DNA of 38,681 bases from an uncultured Microcaldota archaeon (lineage in GTDB: Archaea; Micrarchaeota; Micrarchaeia; Anstonellales; Bilamarchaeaceae): assembly GCA_903835385.1 (NCBI GenBank), contig CAILMQ010000011.1:1-38681 (forward strand). Reading direction: 5' to 3'. The notes beneath the pieces are model-generated. The model was not told where the DNA came from. It ran no database searches and was given only the letters and a program-made list of their open reading frames with translations. The translations under genes were made by a program, and so were the position numbers. How positions within the stretch are numbered: position 1 is the stretch's first letter; every line of letters starts with the position of its first letter. Of the stretch, positions 25,884-35,112 are shown piece by piece.

Positions 25884-26506
25884 ATCACCTTGTTCTGCTT
25901 TTCCTTGGCGAAAAACGCCGCGACCCTGTCCGTTAGGCCGGAGAAATGCGCCCCCTCGTCTATCATCTTGACCACTTTAATGGCCAGCGGGATGTCCGCC
26001 TTCTCCGAAATCCAGACGTAGCCGTTGTTTCCTACGAGTATGTCCCCCACGTTCTCCTTGATGAGGTTTATCATGCTGAGCTTCTTGCCTATGAGGCGCG
26101 GCACCTTTGCCGGCGGGAAAACCACCATCTGGCCCCTGGGCAGGCGGCGCACGTCCGCAAGGTCCATGTCGCCGGTCTCGGTGACCTCGCGCACCTTGCA
26201 GACCACGAAGTCGCCCAGCTCCAGCTTGAGCCGGATGTCCCGCGCGGGTATGAACCCAACGTTCGGGAGGTTGAGCTCCACGTCGTAGCCCGCGTGCCTC
26301 GCATCCGTCACCATGCCGATGACGACGTCGTCCACTATGGGCCTGTACTTCTTCTCCATGGGGATGAATCTCCCCTCCTCGTCAAGCATGCCGACAACGG
26401 ACGCGTAGGTCGCCTGGCTGTCATTGAAAGCACCCGGCACCTGGACCCGCGCGTCGGCTATCTTCTCGCCTGGAAGGATTATCTTCCTGCCATTCATCAA
26501 ATTCAC
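25880..26506 (-). CDS. rrp4: Exosome subunit Rrp4
   Basis: S1/KH protein with NVGDILVGNNGYVWI; upstream of rrp41. Confidence 0.9.
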   Translation of the reverse strand: MNLMNGRKIILPGEKIADARVQVPGAFNDSQATYASVVGMLDEEGRFIPMEKKYRPIVDDVVIGMVTDARHAGYDVELNLPNVGFIPARDIRLKLELGDFVVCKVREVTETGDMDLADVRRLPRGQMVVFPPAKVPRLIGKKLSMINLIKENVGDILVGNNGYVWISEKADIPLAIKVVKMIDEGAHFSGLTDRVAAFFAKEKQNKVI

Positions 26507-26670
26507 CTACGTGTTGCGGCATGGTGGGCATGTACCGAAATAGTCGGGCAGCAGCACCGCCGCTCAATTCACAGCGTCAAAATACAGCAATATGTTTCGA
26601 CTGTCTGTCTCTCTCAACATGGGAATTAGGCACGGAAAGATTTAAAAGGGATTGAGACCGGGCGCTTTTC

Positions 26671-27390
26671 TCACGGGAGGGTGCCCAGTATCTTCGTCTC
26701 AACCTGGCCGCCGGTCATCTTGTTGAGCTTGTCGAAAAGCTCGCCCTGCTCGCCGCCGAATATCTCCAGCACGCATATGAGGTCGCCGTTCTTGGCCCAC
26801 TCCTCCTGCTTCATGCCCCAGCCCTTCAGGGAGCCGTAGGCGCGGTGGGCGAAGGCTGCCGGTATTTTCACCGCGACCCTCACCTTCTCGAACTTCAGCG
26901 GAAGCAGCGGCCGCAGCTTCTTTATCACATCGGGGAGCTGCTCGCGGGCGTCCTTGAACGGGTCCACCGTTATCCTCGCCTCCTCGAAGGCGTTCTCCAT
27001 CCTGATAAGCGTGTGTGGCGCATTGGTGCGCGGGTCTATGGACTCGCGCAGCAGTATGGTGAGTATCTGCTTCCTCCTTTCTTCCAGCTTCTTCCGCTTC
27101 TGCTCCGTCGTCAGCTGGACCTCCCCGTTCTTCAGGACGAACTCCAGCACGCCCATTATATCCGTGGTGCCGAAGGCCTTTTGCACTGCCGCGCTTGTCG
27201 CACGCTCGCCTTTTTTCGCGTTCTCGTAGACCTCCTCGGCCACGAGGATGTTCTTCAGGTCCTTTTTCTGGCCCTCCAGGTAGGAATAGGCGGCATCAGG
27301 GTCCACGTAGAGCTCGAAATGCTTTCCCTCCCGGTCATAGGACGCGATTATCGCTTTGTCAAGAGAAACCATCGTATCATCCATTGGCAT
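26671..27390 (-). CDS. sdo1: SBDS family ribosome maturation protein
   Basis: FELYVDPDAAYSYLEGQKKDLKNILVAEEVYENAKKGERAT...PHTLIRMENAFEEARITVDPFKDAREQLPDVIKKLRPLLPLKFEK. Confidence 0.92.
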   Translation of the reverse strand: MPMDDTMVSLDKAIIASYDREGKHFELYVDPDAAYSYLEGQKKDLKNILVAEEVYENAKKGERATSAAVQKAFGTTDIMGVLEFVLKNGEVQLTTEQKRKKLEERRKQILTILLRESIDPRTNAPHTLIRMENAFEEARITVDPFKDAREQLPDVIKKLRPLLPLKFEKVRVAVKIPAAFAHRAYGSLKGWGMKQEEWAKNGDLICVLEIFGGEQGELFDKLNKMTGGQVETKILGTLP

Positions 27391-27506
27391 TACATCGCTA
27401 ATATTAATACGGTTTTTGGCTGGCCTGAACGACACCGAAACGGGTTTATAAAGTGTTTCTTTATATAACTAGATGGGTGGGATTCGTGGCACGGGACAAC
27501 AGGTTA

Positions 27507-28208
27507 ATGCTGGTTCAGTACATACAACCGCAAATCAAGGCGAATACGGCCCGGGCGAGAGCGGCTTTCGGAAAGTACATGAGCGAAGAACCCGGCACGA
27601 ACGCCGCAAAAAAGGTGGGCGGCCCGCGGATTACGAAAGACGGGGAAGCCGGACAGCAGTTAACGCCAGTGGGACAAATGAGCATTGCCGAGAGGATAGG
27701 GCGGGCTGAAACGAATTCGTTGGGGTGCAGGTTCCTTGAACGCTGCGCCGGGATTCTCGGTACAACCTCTTCCGTAATCGTGACCGACTTGCTGTCTGCT
27801 GCGGCAGTTGGAGGCTTGTTTCACGCTGTCCAGGCGGCCACATCGCCGCGTTCTCCGGACCCCATAACGCATGTATGGCTCAATGTTCCGTTTCCAGTTG
27901 GATTCATAGTAGGTGCCGTTCTTGGATTGTACCTTGGTTCGATTCTGGCTGGCGGCTTGGAGGACAGGCTGAAGGGACTGGCCCGCGACATAAAAAATCG
28001 TAAAGCAGCATCCCTGGCATGCGATGCCCTTCTGAGCGGCACTGTTACCGACCCGGCTGCGCAGGAAAAACTTGTGGATGTCATAGGAAAAGGCATGAGA
28101 TATGATTTAACTATCCCCCGCCTCCCTCGCGGCATAATCAAAAAAGTAGAAACGATTCTCGCGAGCGGTGTGCTTTCACAGGACCAGGCAAAACAACTGC
28201 CCCAGTAA
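27507..28208 (+). CDS. Hypothetical membrane protein
   Basis: Central hydrophobic segments (SVIVTDLLSAAAVGGLFHAV; PFPVGFIVGAVLGLYLGSILAGG); TATA box ctttatataa at about 27460 argues for the internal start. Confidence 0.55.
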   Translation: MLVQYIQPQIKANTARARAAFGKYMSEEPGTNAAKKVGGPRITKDGEAGQQLTPVGQMSIAERIGRAETNSLGCRFLERCAGILGTTSSVIVTDLLSAAAVGGLFHAVQAATSPRSPDPITHVWLNVPFPVGFIVGAVLGLYLGSILAGGLEDRLKGLARDIKNRKAASLACDALLSGTVTDPAAQEKLVDVIGKGMRYDLTIPRLPRGIIKKVETILASGVLSQDQAKQLPQ

Positions 28209-28240
28209 AACGTATAAAGGTTAGAGTCCAATGTGTAATC

Positions 28241-28963
28241 ATGCTAGCCGTGATAGGTGGAACCGGATATCTCGGATTGGGAAAGGTTTTGGAGAAGGAG
28301 GACGTCATCACGCCCTATGGCCATGCGGCAGTGGACCGCATGAAGGTGCTGGATGAGGAGCTGTACTTCATTCCAAGGCACGGGGAGGGGCACGAGCTGC
28401 CGCCTCATCGGATAAACTACAGGGCCGAGGTCTATGCGCTCAAGAAACTGGGCGTGAACGCCATACTGGCCACCTACGCGTGCGGGGCGATAGCGAAATA
28501 CAAGCCCGGCGACCTGGTTATGCTCAAGGACTTCATCGCGTTCAACACGCCTGTGACTTTCTTCGATGATTTTTCGGCAGGCATAAAGCACGTCGATTTC
28601 ACGGAACCCTTCGACTTCAGGCTCTGCAGGCGGACCAGGGAAATCGCGAGCGCGGAGGGGGTAAGGCTCGTCGAGGGCGGAGTGGTGGCGACGACCATTG
28701 GCCCGAGATTCGAGACGAAATCCGAAGTCGTCGCATTGAAGAAGATGGGCGCGAACCTGGTGAGCATGACCGCTGGTTATGAAATAATCCTCGCCCATGA
28801 GGTTGAAATCCCGATGACGGGCCTGGGGATAGTGGCCAACTACGCATGCGGCATATCCAAAAAGCCCCTTATCCACGACGAGATAGTGGCCATGACCGAA
28901 AAGGCGAAGGGCAAGATAGACCCGATAATCGGCGGGCTGCTGGAAGTCGTGGCCGACGATTAG
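28241..28963 (+). CDS. MTA/purine nucleoside phosphorylase family
   Basis: MLAVIGGTGYLG...RHGEGHELPPHRINYRAEVYALKKLGV...GPRFETKSEV. Confidence 0.88.
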   Translation: MLAVIGGTGYLGLGKVLEKEDVITPYGHAAVDRMKVLDEELYFIPRHGEGHELPPHRINYRAEVYALKKLGVNAILATYACGAIAKYKPGDLVMLKDFIAFNTPVTFFDDFSAGIKHVDFTEPFDFRLCRRTREIASAEGVRLVEGGVVATTIGPRFETKSEVVALKKMGANLVSMTAGYEIILAHEVEIPMTGLGIVANYACGISKKPLIHDEIVAMTEKAKGKIDPIIGGLLEVVADD

Positions 28964-28977
28964 GCGGCTTTACCGCT

Positions 28978-30042
28978 TTAGCGGGTTATTTCGACTTCTT
29001 TCATCTGCTCCAGATACTCCTTGTTTTTCGCGAAATACTCGCGGCAGGGCGCGAGCATGGTGATTAGCTCCCTTGCGACAGAATTCTTCAGGTCCATGGG
29101 GTGGAGCTTGCCTTCGGAATAAACGGTCCTGAGCGCAGCCGCGTCCGGAATCTCCAGGTCGCCGCCGAATTTCGCAGGCCGCTCTATTTTCATGGGCCGC
29201 TCGCGCAGGACCAGGTACTCGGCCATTTCGAACACGGGGTTCCCTTCCGCGACCTTCTCCGGGCAGTATGCCTTGCTGATTTTCTTTTTTATCTCGTCCT
29301 CGGAATCATGGATGAATATTGCCGAGTCGGGCTTGGATTTGGACATCTTGGCGTCCACAACCGCCTCCTCGTCCGGATTCATCCTCTGCACGCCAAGCAG
29401 GCTGGGGAGCAGGTGGCCGTGGACGGAGGCGAATTTCCTGTTCCCGAACTTCGGCGCGAGCTCGTGGGCGAGCATGTGCACCTTGCGCTGGTCCATGCCC
29501 GCGTGCGCAATCTGGACGTCCAGCCCGAAAAGGTCCGCTGCCTGCATGGCAGGATAGAAGATGACCGAAGACTTCATGCCCTCCTCCTCCTTCCTGCCCA
29601 TGATGGTTATGCAGCGCAGCATGCGCTTCATGGTGGTGTCCTTCGCGACTTTCAGCACGTCGGCCCAGTAGTCGTTGTCGTAGAACTCGCTGGCGAGCAC
29701 GTATTCCACCTTGTCCTCCGGAAGCCCGAGCGAGACGAAGCAGTGCTTGAAATAGCCGTTGGCGACCTTGCGGATTTTCTCCATGTCGCCGCCGAGCTTG
29801 CCGTTGATGTAGGAATGGTAGTCCGCCAGGAAAATAGTCGGCTTGATTCCCGCCTGGATGAAGTCCCGTATCTTCAGCGTGGTGCAGAGCCCGGTCCCGA
29901 GATGGACTTTCCCGGAAATCTCGAACCCGATGTAGTGCTTCGGGTGCTCGTATGCCTCGAAAATCTCGCGCAGCGACTGCTCGGTCACGATTTCCTCGGT
30001 CGGCTTCTTTTTCACGAGTTCTATCTTCGTTTCTATGTCCAT
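28978..30042 (-). CDS. tyrS: Tyrosyl-tRNA synthetase
   Basis: YIGFEISGKVHLGTGL, DQRKVHMLA, KMSKSKPDS. Confidence 0.95.
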   Translation of the reverse strand: MDIETKIELVKKKPTEEIVTEQSLREIFEAYEHPKHYIGFEISGKVHLGTGLCTTLKIRDFIQAGIKPTIFLADYHSYINGKLGGDMEKIRKVANGYFKHCFVSLGLPEDKVEYVLASEFYDNDYWADVLKVAKDTTMKRMLRCITIMGRKEEEGMKSSVIFYPAMQAADLFGLDVQIAHAGMDQRKVHMLAHELAPKFGNRKFASVHGHLLPSLLGVQRMNPDEEAVVDAKMSKSKPDSAIFIHDSEDEIKKKISKAYCPEKVAEGNPVFEMAEYLVLRERPMKIERPAKFGGDLEIPDAAALRTVYSEGKLHPMDLKNSVARELITMLAPCREYFAKNKEYLEQMKEVEITR

Positions 30043-30155
30043 GTGAATGGCACCTGCCTGGATAGAAGGTAGATGAGAGGCAATAAAATTAAAGCGTTTG
30101 TAACGTCACATCCTCAGGCATTGTTTCGCAAGCCTGAGGAATTTCTTCGCGTCGC

Positions 30156-30890
30156 TTATGGCTTCCTCGCCAGAATCACCGCTTCCAGCTTCTCCCGGTA
30201 TTCCACTCTTGCCGTGAAGCCGATGCCTGAAAGGACCGAAAGCAGCTGCTCCGCCGTGAAGTACCGCAGCGCGTCCTGGTTGTAGTGGTCGATCCACTGC
30301 TCTGCAAGTTCCGGAGGCAGGTTCTTCCTGACCATGTCCTGCTGCCACTGGAAAACGCTCCTCTGAAGCTCCGGGTCCTGGTATGCAAGGAGGTCGCCGT
30401 CCACGAAACAGCCGCCGGGCTTCAGTTTCGCATATATCGCCTTGAAAATGGGGACCTGGTCCACCTGTGGCAGGTTGTGTATCGTATAAGCGCTATAGGC
30501 GCCGTCCAGCGTTGGGGCGGAACCCCCAAAGAAGCTGAGCAGGTCCGCGGTTACGAATTCTATCTGCGGGATTGCGAAATCCCTTCTGCAAATATCAACC
30601 ATGGCCGGGCTCACATCCACGGCATAGAGGCGTTCCACTCCGGCAAGCATGCCTGTTTCATCAAGCACCATGGAAAGGGTGCAGCCGGTCCCGATGCCTC
30701 CTTCTGCGAGCGTGGCCTTTTTCCCTTTCGCCGCGGCAGGGCGGATTATGCTGGAATTCACCAGCCGCCCGACCGTCCGCTGGAAATCGTCGTGGTGCGG
30801 AACCGCGCGATTGAACAGCGCGTATTCCTTCGCCTGGCTGCCCTTGAAAAGCGCGTCCTTGTCCTTCATCGCATGTTTCACGTAAGCCAC
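30156..30890 (-). CDS. Class I SAM-dependent methyltransferase
   Basis: TLAEGGIGTGCTLSMVLDE...YAVDVSPAMVDICRRDF; exact start uncertain (ORF to 30938). Confidence 0.8.
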   Translation of the reverse strand: MAYVKHAMKDKDALFKGSQAKEYALFNRAVPHHDDFQRTVGRLVNSSIIRPAAAKGKKATLAEGGIGTGCTLSMVLDETGMLAGVERLYAVDVSPAMVDICRRDFAIPQIEFVTADLLSFFGGSAPTLDGAYSAYTIHNLPQVDQVPIFKAIYAKLKPGGCFVDGDLLAYQDPELQRSVFQWQQDMVRKNLPPELAEQWIDHYNQDALRYFTAEQLLSVLSGIGFTARVEYREKLEAVILARKP

Positions 30891-30897
30891 GCCCCAA

Positions 30898-31560
30898 TCA
30901 GAATCTCTTGGACATGAAGCCGCCGACATTCCAGCCAAAGGTTCCGTCCCCGAAACTCGGATTGTGGCCGGTTTGTGTCAAATCAGCCGCGGCTCCGGCT
31001 CCCCATCCCTTCAATTCAACCCCGAGCCGCATCCTCTGCGCGCTGAAAACGTTCCCTCCGGCATCGGCATCGTTCAAAACCTCTATTTGCGTGAACAGCT
31101 TCAGGATTTTGTACAGCGAAGGGTCGTATCCCAAAATCGCAAGTGATTCGACATAGGGATTCTTGTCCAGACCCATTGTCGCAAGGGCGTAGACGCTAAG
31201 ATTTCCGGTCTTGGTGAAATACTGCATGCCTGCCCTTGGAACCGCCTTTCCGCCGAAAGCCTGGACCTCCCCTACGGCGTCCAGTCCGCCGCCCAGGTTG
31301 ATGGTCAGGTCTGCAAGAGCGAACGAACTGATTGTTCCTGTGTAATCCACAGACGGCCTCGCCCTGATGAACACGCCGAGCCTTTTCGCCACTTCGGCCG
31401 ACGCCTTCAGGTCAATGGTGGCGCTCTTGTTTCCTGCCATCAATTCGATTGAATCCGCCCTGGCCGGCTTCGGCAGCATCATGCCCGCGGCCAAAATCGA
31501 TCCAACAAGCATTCTGCCAAGTTTTCTTGTTTCCGGCTTAATGGTTTTTTTGAACTTCAT
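30898..31560 (-). CDS. Secreted beta-rich protein resembling an outer-membrane beta-barrel
   Basis: Signal peptide LVGSILAAGMMLPKPARADS; alternating amphipathic strands; C-terminal GGFMSKRF. Confidence 0.55.
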   Translation of the reverse strand: MKFKKTIKPETRKLGRMLVGSILAAGMMLPKPARADSIELMAGNKSATIDLKASAEVAKRLGVFIRARPSVDYTGTISSFALADLTINLGGGLDAVGEVQAFGGKAVPRAGMQYFTKTGNLSVYALATMGLDKNPYVESLAILGYDPSLYKILKLFTQIEVLNDADAGGNVFSAQRMRLGVELKGWGAGAAADLTQTGHNPSFGDGTFGWNVGGFMSKRF

Positions 31561-31665
31561 AATTATCAGCAAATACAACAATACAATTCTGATATATATT
31601 ATATGGTGAAGAAAAACGCAAGAAAACCGGAATATTCTTAATGTTTTTTAGGATAAGTAGTATCA

Positions 31666-32649
31666 ATGAAACTGGACAAGAAGGATAGGGACCTGCTCAC
31701 GCTTCTCTACGCAGACTCGCGCGCCAGTTTCACAGAGATGGGAAAAAGGCTCCAGCTGAGCAGCAGCACGGTGGAAAGGAGGATGCGCAGGCTGCAGGAA
31801 AGCGGCGTCATAACCCTGCTGTTCGCCAATATAAATTTCGCCAAGTTCGGCCTGAGGTCTTACCGGCTCTACTTCAAATTCGACGTTATGGACGCAAAAA
31901 CAGAGAAGGGGATGCTCACGTTGTTTGATTCCATCCCGAACACGGTCTGGGGCGTGGTGTGCGAAGGGGAGTATGACATCATATGGAGGATCATCGTGCG
32001 CGACGAGATGGACGTGCAGGATACGATAGACCTCGTCACAGAGCGCTTCGGCACCAGGATAATAGAGAAGGCGGTCGCTACAACCACGTACCAGACCTAC
32101 CTCTCGTGGAACCGCGCGTTCGGAGGCGTGCGCAAGCTCGAGTTTCCGCTCCAGCGCGCGTCAGGGATTGAAAAACTGAGCGACACGGACATGAAGATAC
32201 TCGCCGCGCTCTATGGGAACGCGCGTGCTACCACGGTAGAACTTGCGGCTCTCGTAGGCCTCACGCCGGATGCCGTGCAGTATAGGATTAAAAAACTCAC
32301 GGAAAAGGGCTTCGTCCTCGGCTACACCGCATGGTATGATGCCAAGAAGCTCGGGCTGGAATACTACAAGATCCTCTTCGGTTTCCGTGGGATGACTGCG
32401 GAGAAGGAGAAAAAATTCCTGGATTTCTGCCTTGAGCATGACGGCGTCGTGTTCCTGAACAAGACAATCGGCTCCTGGGACATAGAGCTGGATGTCATAG
32501 TGAAGGACGTGATGGAGCTGCACGGCTTCCTACTTGAGATAAAGACGAAATTCGGCCACATGATAGGCAAGCACGCGTATATCGCAGCCATAGAGGAAAG
32601 GATGCTGAATCCGCTAAGGGCAGAGCTGAAAAAAAGCCCCAGAGGGTAA
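31666..32649 (+). CDS. Tandem Lrp/AsnC-family transcriptional regulator
   Basis: Two copies of HTH + RAM-like domain (KLDKKDRDLLTLLYADSRASFTEMGKRLQLSSSTVERRMRRL; KLSDTDMKILAALYGNARATTVELAALVGLTPDAVQYRIKKL). Confidence 0.85.
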   Translation: MKLDKKDRDLLTLLYADSRASFTEMGKRLQLSSSTVERRMRRLQESGVITLLFANINFAKFGLRSYRLYFKFDVMDAKTEKGMLTLFDSIPNTVWGVVCEGEYDIIWRIIVRDEMDVQDTIDLVTERFGTRIIEKAVATTTYQTYLSWNRAFGGVRKLEFPLQRASGIEKLSDTDMKILAALYGNARATTVELAALVGLTPDAVQYRIKKLTEKGFVLGYTAWYDAKKLGLEYYKILFGFRGMTAEKEKKFLDFCLEHDGVVFLNKTIGSWDIELDVIVKDVMELHGFLLEIKTKFGHMIGKHAYIAAIEERMLNPLRAELKKSPRG

Positions 32650-32801
32650 TTGAAACCCCTGCCTCTCGCTCCCAAGCCTTTTGGCTTACGTTTCTCTTCG
32701 GGCAAAAGGCTAGGGCTTATCCAAAAGCCCTGAGGCCTGCCTTCGAAGAACGTGCGCCAAACGGATACAAGGCGAGCGCTCTACCGATGAGCTACTGGGG
32801 C
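32635..32801 (-). tRNA. tRNA-Thr(UGU) with about 95-nt intron (about 32671-32765) after position 37
   Basis: Acceptor GCCCCAG/CTGGGGC, D-arm GCTCATCGGTAGAGC, anticodon stem CTCGC/GCGAG, loop CT-TGT-A|A, variable AGGCA, T-arm GGGGT-TTCAATT-ACCCT. Confidence 0.88.
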
Positions 32802-32897
32802 GGCAGCACCTGTTATCTGCGCAGGACAGTTTTAAACTCCTATACTTATGATTTTTAATCATTCCCATTTTACAAGTAAAAGGTAAGAGGTGTGTTA

Positions 32898-33182
32898 ATG
32901 ACCATTAGCGAACTTAAGCCTGGCACCGGCAGCGTGAACCTCGATGTGGAGGTCGTTTCCATAGACGCGGCCAGGGAGATAAACAAATACGGCCGCAAGC
33001 TCAGGGTGGCGAACGCCACGATAAAGGACGAAAGCGGCACCATAACGCTCGTGCTCTGGAACGAGCAGATAGACCTCGTGAAAGAGGGCTCGAAGCTGAA
33101 AATAGAGAACGGCTACGTCAACGAATGGCAGGGAACCCCGCAGCTCACGCTCGGCAAGTTCGGCAAGATGACCGTGCTCTAG
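32898..33182 (+). CDS. Single OB-fold nucleic-acid binding protein (RPA/SSB-like)
   Basis: VNLDVEVVSIDAAREINKYGRKLRVANATIKDESGTITLVLWNEQIDLVKEGSKLKIENGYVNEWQGTPQLTLGKFG. Confidence 0.85.
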   Translation: MTISELKPGTGSVNLDVEVVSIDAAREINKYGRKLRVANATIKDESGTITLVLWNEQIDLVKEGSKLKIENGYVNEWQGTPQLTLGKFGKMTVL

Positions 33183-33574
33183 GGAAATGCGGCAACGGAC
33201 ACCCTCCCATCCTCATTTTTTACTTCCACTTTGCCATGGAGCGAGTCCGCGCTGTTGACCGGGCAGAAGGTCTTCCGCGAGAGCGACAGGCCATATTGCG
33301 AGTCCTGGAATTCCGCGTAGTGCATGGCGCCGCTTTGCCCGCCAGACACATCAACGGCCTGTTTCACATAGACCATGCGGCTGTTGCCGGCCCCCAGCGC
33401 GCACACCTCGTCCATGGCATTGCCCAAATCTATTGCCGAGCTTTTGAACAGCAGGGCCGCGTATGCCCTGGCCGAGGAATCCCTGATGTGCGCCAGGGCG
33501 AGCACCGAGAACGATATGAGTGAGAGTGCGATGACGGAAAGAAGAAGATACTCCACGGTCACCTGGGCCCTCAT
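33179..33574 (-). CDS. Class III signal peptide pilin-like protein
   Basis: MRAQVTVEYLLLSVIALSLISFSVL. Confidence 0.7.
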   Translation of the reverse strand: MRAQVTVEYLLLSVIALSLISFSVLALAHIRDSSARAYAALLFKSSAIDLGNAMDEVCALGAGNSRMVYVKQAVDVSGGQSGAMHYAEFQDSQYGLSLSRKTFCPVNSADSLHGKVEVKNEDGRVSVAAFP

Positions 33575-33575
33575 G

Positions 33576-33845
33576 CTAATCGCAGACGTAATCGCCCGAG
33601 CCGCCGCTGCAGCCGGGGTCGGGGCATCCGCAGCTGTCGCTGAGGCACCCCTCGTCCTTCACGCAGAATTCCCCTGCCTTCGCCTTCATGGATTTTTCAG
33701 CCATGGACCCTATTTCCTGAGACTGGTTGCCGACCTGCTCGGAAGACGCCTTGGCCGTTGATATGAGCCTCGTGGCTGCTATGGCAACGACTGCGACCAC
33801 TACCGCTATCAGAATGAGCATCTCGGCAGACAGCTGGCCTTTCAT
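33576..33845 (-). CDS. Short class III signal peptide protein with Cys-rich C-terminus
   Basis: MKGQLSAEMLILIAVVVAVVAIAATRLI...EFCVKDEGCLSDSCGCPDPGCSGGSGDYVCD. Confidence 0.75.
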   Translation of the reverse strand: MKGQLSAEMLILIAVVVAVVAIAATRLISTAKASSEQVGNQSQEIGSMAEKSMKAKAGEFCVKDEGCLSDSCGCPDPGCSGGSGDYVCD

Positions 33846-33962
33846 GCATCCCACCCCCAGGGGGGATAAGGGTAAAAAAGTTTTTTAAGGCTTTGTGTGG
33901 CTGGGCATAACTTAGGCATTCTCATTATTAGAGAACCGTCGTCTTGCCGCGACCGGCGCCCA

Positions 33963-34113
33963 CTTATTCGGCGCTCCGAATAAGGGGGCACCATGTTGCC
34001 CGGCAACATGATTGTGCCCGCACAAAGGCGGGCATGTGGTCGTCCCCGTACAAACTCGTGCTCCGTCCGGAGCCACGAAGTGGCGAGGACCCTTGCCCGG
34101 TCCGCCGGGCAAG
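33963..34113. repeat. Array of perfect hairpins in a roughly 315-bp non-coding gap
   Basis: Hairpins 33963-33984, 33993-34009, 34015-34034, 34072-34084, 34092-34113. Confidence 0.75.
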
Positions 34114-34161
34114 CGGTCAGTCGTCGGGGCTTGGCTTCTGCACGAATTTCAAGCGCTTTCA

Positions 34162-34917
34162 CTACCGTATGTAGGAAACGCCCTTGGGCGACTCGAAGGG
34201 GGCGACCATGGACTTCTGGATTTCCTCCTCTATCCTCTTGAGCATTTTCTCGCTCTCCTTGGCCTTCTGGTCCAGCCTCTTGAGGTCCACGGGTATCTGG
34301 AAGTAGCTTGACAGCAGCTTCACGATGTTCCTGGCCGAGGCCGTGTCCACATAGCCACCGTGGGTCTCGCCCATGAGGCATACGCCCTTGAAGCCGCGCA
34401 GCTTGCCGATGGCGGGCAGGAGCCCGGCCACGCCCACTATGGAGCCCTTGGCCTCCCCGAATATCACGCCATGCTTCTTGAAGCCGGACAGCATCTCCTT
34501 GTGGGTGGTCACGGCGAACACCCGCCGTTCCTCGCTTATCTTGCCTGTGCTGTAGCCGCCGACGCTCATTATCCGGGTCACGCCGACTTTCTTCGCATAA
34601 TCGAGGATGTAGTCCACGACTTCGTACTGCCCGATGGAGGACATGGCCTGCACGTCCCCGACCAGGATGAGGAATTCGTTCTTGCCGTCGCGGTACTCGT
34701 AGAAGCTGTTCTTGATGAGCCGCAGGCCGCCCTTCTTGGTCATGAAGACCTGGTGCGGGAAGTGGTGCGAGTAGAGGTTGGCGACCTTCTTCGCCTTGAG
34801 CTCCTCCACCAGGTAGCGGCCCACGACCTGGCCTATTAGCCCTATGCCCGGAAGCCCGGTTATGAGCACGCCGTCCTTGAACTTTATTTTTCTTTTCTCG
34901 ACGATTTCAGTCTTCAT
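34162..34917 (-). CDS. PAC2 family (proteasome assembly chaperone-like) protein
   Basis: GVLITGLPGIGLIGQVVGRYLVEEL...GVAGLLPAIGKLRGFKGVCLMGETHGGYVD; start MKTEIVEK. Confidence 0.88.
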   Translation of the reverse strand: MKTEIVEKRKIKFKDGVLITGLPGIGLIGQVVGRYLVEELKAKKVANLYSHHFPHQVFMTKKGGLRLIKNSFYEYRDGKNEFLILVGDVQAMSSIGQYEVVDYILDYAKKVGVTRIMSVGGYSTGKISEERRVFAVTTHKEMLSGFKKHGVIFGEAKGSIVGVAGLLPAIGKLRGFKGVCLMGETHGGYVDTASARNIVKLLSSYFQIPVDLKRLDQKAKESEKMLKRIEEEIQKSMVAPFESPKGVSYIR

Positions 34918-35065
34918 AAGAAACACCTTTCCATCTTCTCCTGTAATCGCCGTAGCGGTCGTTCGGGTCATAGCCGGCCGGGTGGCCGGAAGCCGCCGGC
35001 TTCCCGCAGTGCGCGTTGCCGAGCGTATAGTTGCCGCAGACCGCACATTTACGGAGCTTTTTCAT
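34907..35065 (-). CDS. nop10: H/ACA RNP protein Nop10
   Basis: MKKLRKCAVCGNYTLGNAHCGKPAASGHPAGYDPNDRYGDYRR. Confidence 0.92.
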   Translation of the reverse strand: MKKLRKCAVCGNYTLGNAHCGKPAASGHPAGYDPNDRYGDYRRRWKGVSYED

Positions 35066-35112
35066 GTGATACCATCCACTCTCCGGCAAGGATTAAAATA
35101 GATGGGGCTTGC

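Noticed and set aside
23344-27390. Exosome superoperon
   Set aside because: Classic conserved archaeal arrangement; only the RpoP-like gene and element B are atypical
28978-30042. TyrRS with HLGT instead of HIGH-like HLGH
   Set aside because: I recall this variant from other archaeal TyrRS sequences; not unusual enough
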